This document shows, piece after piece, positions 60,461 through 64,000 of a stretch of DNA of 64,000 bases (the stretch's first letter is position 1; each line of letters starts with the position of its first letter). Source of the DNA: Candidatus Bathyarchaeota archaeon (GTDB taxonomy: Archaea > Thermoproteota > Bathyarchaeia > Bathyarchaeales > Bathycorpusculaceae); assembly GCA_012515445.1 (NCBI GenBank), contig JAAYYI010000004.1:1-64000 (forward strand). The letters are read 5' to 3'. Both the position numbers and the translations under genes were made by a program. A model generated the notes under the pieces. It saw only the letters and a program-made list of their open reading frames with translations, made no database searches and was not told where the DNA came from.

Positions 60461-61324
60461 TTGAGGGAACGCCTTAAAAAGAAGCTTACAAGCACCCTAT
60501 CACAGGAAGCTCTGGGCAAAGTCGTTAGCTCTTTTGACCTCGTAGGTGACATAGCAATCATAAAAGCCCCCGCGAACCCGGAGGATGCAGAAGCAATCGC
60601 GAAGCAGCTGATGGCGGTTCATAAATGCGTAAAAACGGTACTGGCTCAATCTAGCCCCGTAAGAGGCGACCACCGCACACGAGAGCTAACGCTTCTGGCG
60701 GGCGAAAACAAAACAGTCGCCAAATACAAGGAAGCAGGCTGCATATTCGCGGTTGATGTAGAAAAATGCTACTTCTCCCCCAGATTAAAACACGAACGGC
60801 TACGAATAGCAGGCCTTGTCTCGCCCAACGAAACTGTCGTGAACATGTTCGCCGGCGTCGGCTGCTTTAGCATAATAATCGCCAAAAGGGTACCTCAAGC
60901 CAAGGTTTTCTCAATCGATATAAATCCAGCGGCGTACCGGTTTATGGAGGAGAACATACGCTTAAACAGGGTTTTCGGCAGAGTCCACCCAATTTTGGGG
61001 GATTCGCAGGAGATCGTGCAAACGCAGTTGAGGGGTGTCACCGACCGAGTCTTGATGCTTTTGCCAGAGAAAGCGCTTGAGTACCTGCCAGCGGCACTAT
61101 CGGCGCTTAAAAGATCAGGTGGCTGGATACATTACTATGACTTCCAGCACGCCTACGACAACGAAGACCCCGTGAAGAAAACCGAGCAGAAGGTCGCCGA
61201 GAAACTAGACCGCTTAGGCGCCAAATACTGCTTTACCTGTGGCAGAGTTATCCGCAGCACAGGCCCCAACTGGTACCAGACAGTGCTAGATATCCAAGTA
61301 ACTGATTACTCCAGCAAGTCTTAA
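60461..61324 (+). CDS. Trm5/Tyw2-family tRNA methyltransferase-like enzyme
   Basis: A 287-residue class I methyltransferase. VVNMFAGVGCFSIIIAK is the SAM motif, FSIDINPAAYRFMEENIRLNRV the acidic loop, and KCYFSPRLKHERLRIA a conserved preceding block typical of Trm5 (tRNA guanine37-N1) and Tyw2. The N-terminal D1-like domain (SSFDLVGDIAIIK) is present. LPEKALEYLPAALSAL replaces the usual N-P-P-Y style loop with LMLLPEKA, so enzyme specificity is not certain. The presence of Taw1 favours m1G37/wyosine work. Confidence 0.88.
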   Translation: MRERLKKKLTSTLSQEALGKVVSSFDLVGDIAIIKAPANPEDAEAIAKQLMAVHKCVKTVLAQSSPVRGDHRTRELTLLAGENKTVAKYKEAGCIFAVDVEKCYFSPRLKHERLRIAGLVSPNETVVNMFAGVGCFSIIIAKRVPQAKVFSIDINPAAYRFMEENIRLNRVFGRVHPILGDSQEIVQTQLRGVTDRVLMLLPEKALEYLPAALSALKRSGGWIHYYDFQHAYDNEDPVKKTEQKVAEKLDRLGAKYCFTCGRVIRSTGPNWYQTVLDIQVTDYSSKS

Positions 61325-61360
61325 TAACACAGGTACTCAACTATTCAACTGGGAACTACT

Positions 61361-61636
61361 ATGAAACGTAAGTTAATGGAAATCCTCGCCTGTCCAATTG
61401 ACAAACATCACCCGCTTGAACTATACGTATTCGAAGAGAAAGACGAAATCGTTGAAGGCTTAATCGTTTGCCCAAAATGCAACCGCTGGTACCCGATCCG
61501 TGAAGAAATCCCAGAGATGCTTCCAGACGAGTTGCGAAAAGAAGCTGAGGACCTGCCGTTCCTTAAGAAGTGGAAGGATAAGGCACCAGAGAAGACGGTT
61601 ACTGAAGGCAAGCCGTTTAACCTAAAATCTGAATAA
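61361..61636 (+). CDS. Trm112-family methyltransferase activator
   Basis: A 91-residue protein. MKRKLMEILACPIDKHHPLELYVFEE and the second zinc pair GLIVCPKCNRWYPIREEIPEMLPDELRK are the Trm112 zinc and central blocks; the first CP(x)D has one cysteine where eukaryotic proteins have two. Trm112 binds and stabilises several SAM methyltransferases. It follows the Trm5-like gene by 36 bases, suggesting a shared transcript. Confidence 0.9.
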   Translation: MKRKLMEILACPIDKHHPLELYVFEEKDEIVEGLIVCPKCNRWYPIREEIPEMLPDELRKEAEDLPFLKKWKDKAPEKTVTEGKPFNLKSE

Positions 61637-61679
61637 ACTTTCCTTTTTCCTATACCAGTCGAAGTAGTCTGATTTTTTA

Positions 61680-61806
61680 TTTTAAATTAGAAGAAGAAGG
61701 AAGTGCCGCCCTGCTACTTCATCTTCCATAACTTTTTGCAGAAACAACCGTTTTTAGTTCAGCGTCTGGAATGCGTTGCAGATTGGTTGTGGCGTCTCTA
61801 CAAGCA
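61680..61806 (+). ncRNA. copy C of the ~128-bp element (candidate small RNA)
   Basis: Third copy. It begins with TTTAAATTAG, forms GAAGAAGAAG against CTTCATCTTC (one mismatch), and closes a second helix ACAACC (61744-61749) with GGTTGT (61785-61790) around an inner CAGCG/CGTTG stem. The element ends TCTCTACAAGC. Against copy B it is ungapped over 96 bases. It is in the plus-strand direction after Trm112 and stops 12 bases before the convergent Gfo/Idh gene. Confidence 0.55.
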
Positions 61807-61817
61807 AGAGCAGGCAT

Positions 61818-62768
61818 TTAGCTTTCAAGTTTAACAGCCATATTCTTAGCCGACGACTGCAAAGCTGCCGTCGCAACTTCCAGCGCCTTAACGCCGTCTT
61901 CACCTGTCACTATGGGCGTGGTTGTTTTGTTGATGCAGTCGACGAAGTGCTGCAGTTCAGCTTTTAGTGGTTCCTGGAATGCCAATCTTGGTTGTACCGT
62001 CTGTGCTTTCTCTTCTACCGTGAGTTCCTGTGTATTGTAGTCTAGTTTCATTATGGCTTCTGTGCCTGTGGCGATTAGTGTGCGGGTTTTGTAGGGTGTT
62101 AGCCAGTTTGATTCGATGAAGGCGGTTTCTCCGTCAGCGTATGTTAGCATGATCTGTGCGTAGTCCTCAAATTTCTGGATGCGTTTGCTGCCCATCTTGG
62201 CGTAGACGCTTACGGGGTCTTGCTTGGATATGAAGCGCATTACGTCTATATCGTGTATGGCGGTGTCTTTTACGACTCCGACGTCGCCTATGCGTTCGGG
62301 CCACTGGGAGACGCGTTTGGCTGTTACGCTGACTAGGTCGCCGATTTTTTTGTTCTCAACCGACTGGCGGATGTGCTGTAAGCCGGGTATGAAGCGCATC
62401 AGAAAGCCTACGGTTAGGTGCAATCCGTTTTCTTCTGCGGTTTTTACGAGTTGGCGTGCTTGGTCTGGGGTGGTGGACATTGGTTTTTCTACGAGTACAT
62501 GTTTGCCTGCGTTCAGGGCTTTACTTGCTTCTTGATAGAGGATTGTTGACCATGTGCATACGTTAACGGCTTGTATGTCTTTGTTTTTTAGCATCTCGGT
62601 GCTGTCGCTGTAGGGTTTTGCTCCGTATTGGTCAGCCATGGCTTTGGCGCGGTCTGCGTTTACGTCGCATACTGCAATTAGCTCTGTTGATGGTAGTTCT
62701 TTGTAGACGCGGGCGTGGTTTTTGCCCCATTGCCCTGTTCCGATTACTGCAACGCCTATTTTCGTCAT
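61818..62768 (-). CDS. Gfo/Idh/MocA-family oxidoreductase
   Basis: A 316-residue NAD(P)-dependent oxidoreductase. GVAVIGTGQWGKNHARVYKE is the Rossmann motif, VEKPMSTTPDQA carries the active-site lysine, and AIHDIDVMRFIS the conserved histidine. Relatives oxidise the sugar of nucleotide sugars, for example UDP-GlcNAc at C3. It overlaps the upstream nucleotide-sugar dehydrogenase-like gene by four bases (ATGA), so they are translated together. Confidence 0.9.
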   Translation of the reverse strand: MTKIGVAVIGTGQWGKNHARVYKELPSTELIAVCDVNADRAKAMADQYGAKPYSDSTEMLKNKDIQAVNVCTWSTILYQEASKALNAGKHVLVEKPMSTTPDQARQLVKTAEENGLHLTVGFLMRFIPGLQHIRQSVENKKIGDLVSVTAKRVSQWPERIGDVGVVKDTAIHDIDVMRFISKQDPVSVYAKMGSKRIQKFEDYAQIMLTYADGETAFIESNWLTPYKTRTLIATGTEAIMKLDYNTQELTVEEKAQTVQPRLAFQEPLKAELQHFVDCINKTTTPIVTGEDGVKALEVATAALQSSAKNMAVKLES

Positions 62769-64000
62769 TTTTTGTCAGTTCCTCTTCCTAATCCAGTGTA
62801 TATGAACCCTTCTGTGTCCACCTGTGTTGGGTCAATTCTGCCTACTAAATCCACTACAGCGGCAGGCGACTTAACTAAAGCTTTTAACTTTTTGAGGTTT
62901 ACATGGCTGTATTGTTCGCTGTCGGATAATAGTACGATGCAGTCAGCGCCCTCTACTGCCTCATTTAGGCTGCTTTTAACGTCGCCTAATTCCGAGTTTC
63001 CCTTCTTAGCGGTTGGGTTGTACTGGGTTATTTTTGCGCCTTTCTGCTCAAGCATCTTCACAAATAAGCCTGAACCGGAATCTGGAATAACTGGGCCTAA
63101 AACCGCCACCTTGGAGCGCCGTATTGATTTGTTGCATCGCTTAAGCCCTTCAATTGCTAAATTCGCTGCGTGACGCACTATGTCCTCGTTGATTTGTCTA
63201 GCTAAGGTGGTCAGCCTGAGTTTAGCGTTGATGTTTTCGGCAGCGTCCATTAAGAGGTATGCTTGGTTTTTGTTTTCTTCCTCTGCGATTGTTGGGTGGA
63301 ATTCAGTGCTGTTTAGGTTAAGTGCATCTAGCACTTTGAAGTAGTCGATTTTTGCATTTTCGCAGAAGACTGATAACTCGTTGGCGAGTGCGGTTGTTGT
63401 ATCCTGCTTGGCGACTTCGAATAGTGCTGCTGCCTCTGCGGTTCTCAAGTCGCTGACTTCTTTCACTTTTTTGGTAATTGTTACGAGGATAGTGGCTGCT
63501 GCTTTGAGGCTGACTTCGTCAGTGGCTGCTATTTTCAGCTCCAAATCTGCTGATGCAACACCAGTGTTCAGTATGGGGCTGTAGGCTAAGGCGAAGTCTT
63601 TGCCTGCTTTTAATCCAGATGCATTCTCAAGCGCCTCTTTTAGGGTGCCCTCCATGAAGTTCAATCCAGCGATTCCACCGTAAATTACCAGTACACCGGA
63701 ATGGATAGCGGCTCCAATCTGCTTACAGATGTTTGCAACACCGGTACAATCGTTGTTTTTCTGCTCATCGATTTTTGCAGTAATTGCCACTACTATAATA
63801 TCGCTTTTTGCTACCGCCTTTTTTAGTTCGCTAGTCACATCGATTTTTTCTGCGGCGATGTGGCTTTTAAGTTTAGTTTGAGCTTCTGGCATTGCAAAGG
63901 CTGTTTTTCCCCTTGCCGCCTTCTTAACCACTGATGCATCTGAGTCTGTACATAATACATTGAAGCCTGCGTCGGCGAATGCATTAGCGTAAAAGATTCC
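62765..64000 (-). CDS. nucleotide-sugar dehydrogenase-like protein, 5' end off the window
   Basis: The reading frame is open to the right edge (residues GIFYANAFADAGFNVLCTDSD, i.e. part of the N-terminal Rossmann fold), so at least 411 codons are visible and the start lies beyond 64000. Middle block ARQINEDIVRHAANLAIEGL and the C-terminal domain (KVAVLGPVIPDSGSGLFVKMLEQKGAKITQYNP) match UDP-glucose/UDP-ManNAc dehydrogenases. The usual catalytic GGxC(F/I)xxD loop is absent: that stretch reads STEFHPTIAEEENKNQAYLL without a cysteine. It may be a divergent enzyme or a non-oxidising homologue. Confidence 0.75.
   Translation of the reverse strand, partial: GIFYANAFADAGFNVLCTDSDASVVKKAARGKTAFAMPEAQTKLKSHIAAEKIDVTSELKKAVAKSDIIVVAITAKIDEQKNNDCTGVANICKQIGAAIHSGVLVIYGGIAGLNFMEGTLKEALENASGLKAGKDFALAYSPILNTGVASADLELKIAATDEVSLKAAATILVTITKKVKEVSDLRTAEAAALFEVAKQDTTTALANELSVFCENAKIDYFKVLDALNLNSTEFHPTIAEEENKNQAYLLMDAAENINAKLRLTTLARQINEDIVRHAANLAIEGLKRCNKSIRRSKVAVLGPVIPDSGSGLFVKMLEQKGAKITQYNPTAKKGNSELGDVKSSLNEAVEGADCIVLLSDSEQYSHVNLKKLKALVKSPAAVVDLVGRIDPTQVDTEGFIYTGLGRGTDKK

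Noticed and set aside
1-64000. CRISPR array, cas genes, rRNA operon or transposase
   Set aside because: No regularly spaced repeats, no cas or transposase-like proteins, and no rRNA sequence recognised in the window.

Overview
The window is archaeal chromosome. Direct evidence is a near-complete set of archaeal information-processing genes: PCNA, primase large subunit PriL, MCM with an overlapping B-A type GINS, clamp loader subunits RfcS and RfcL, aIF2-alpha, aIF1A, Nop10, RpoP, ribosomal proteins L44e, S27e and S25e, class I lysyl-tRNA synthetase, a translin, endonuclease V, Taw1, a Trm5-like enzyme and Trm112. A tetraether lipid synthase (Tes) candidate, UPF0147 and an Sjogren-autoantigen-type zinc protein fit a mesophilic or moderately thermophilic TACK-like archaeon; Bathyarchaeia is my best guess, by inference only. 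Many genes start with TTG or GTG.

Layout. 0.3-12.9 kb: cupin, tRNA-Arg(GCG), a soluble multi-PAS histidine kinase, LysRS, a UvrA paralogue lacking the UvrB-binding domain followed by a serine hydrolase, then a minus-strand module (zinc-ribbon protein, coiled-coil protein, SPFH/zinc-ribbon protein, small membrane protein) resembling bacterial envelope-stress loci, and a FAD oxidoreductase. 12.9-25.5 kb: PadR regulator with a TRASH-like metal site, an ABC-2 exporter, a beta-propeller/GT39 fusion, TrmB regulator divergent from tes, S25e, a DegT-type aminotransferase and a paired SMR exporter. 25.5-28.1 kb: an accessory-looking interval between two identical 22-bp direct repeats, with a structured element, a bacterial-type methyltransferase, aIF1A and a 42-residue C2H2 zinc finger missed by length-limited gene finding. 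28-36.7 kb: NAD kinase-like protein, DUF996, a wHTH membrane regulator with a perfect palindrome, TrpB2, ACT regulator, radical SAM protein and a phosphatase.

37-54 kb is the replication and translation core: pcn-priL, GT2 plus a GT-C-like membrane protein, L44e-S27e-aIF2a-Nop10-PAC2, WecB, MCM-GINS, a DUF4258/DUF2283 pair, a glutamate-synthase-like flavoprotein, and rfcS-rfcL followed by an eight-cysteine protein of unknown function. 54-64 kb has RNA metabolism genes (tRNA-binding OB protein, EndoV, translin, Taw1, RpoP, Trm5-like, Trm112), a large surface protein, and nucleotide-sugar genes running off the right edge.

The most novel signals are non-coding: (i) a ~128-bp element present three times (19.4, 24.5 and 61.7 kb), almost gap-free and with paired arms, a candidate small RNA family; (ii) at least nine intergenic CCCC(T)TTAT(A/T)TAA-like elements, often in pairs, that look like BRE/TATA promoters of unannotated transcripts; (iii) a 143-bp multi-helix element directly before a methyltransferase gene. 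All identities and pairings were counted by eye; no searches were run.
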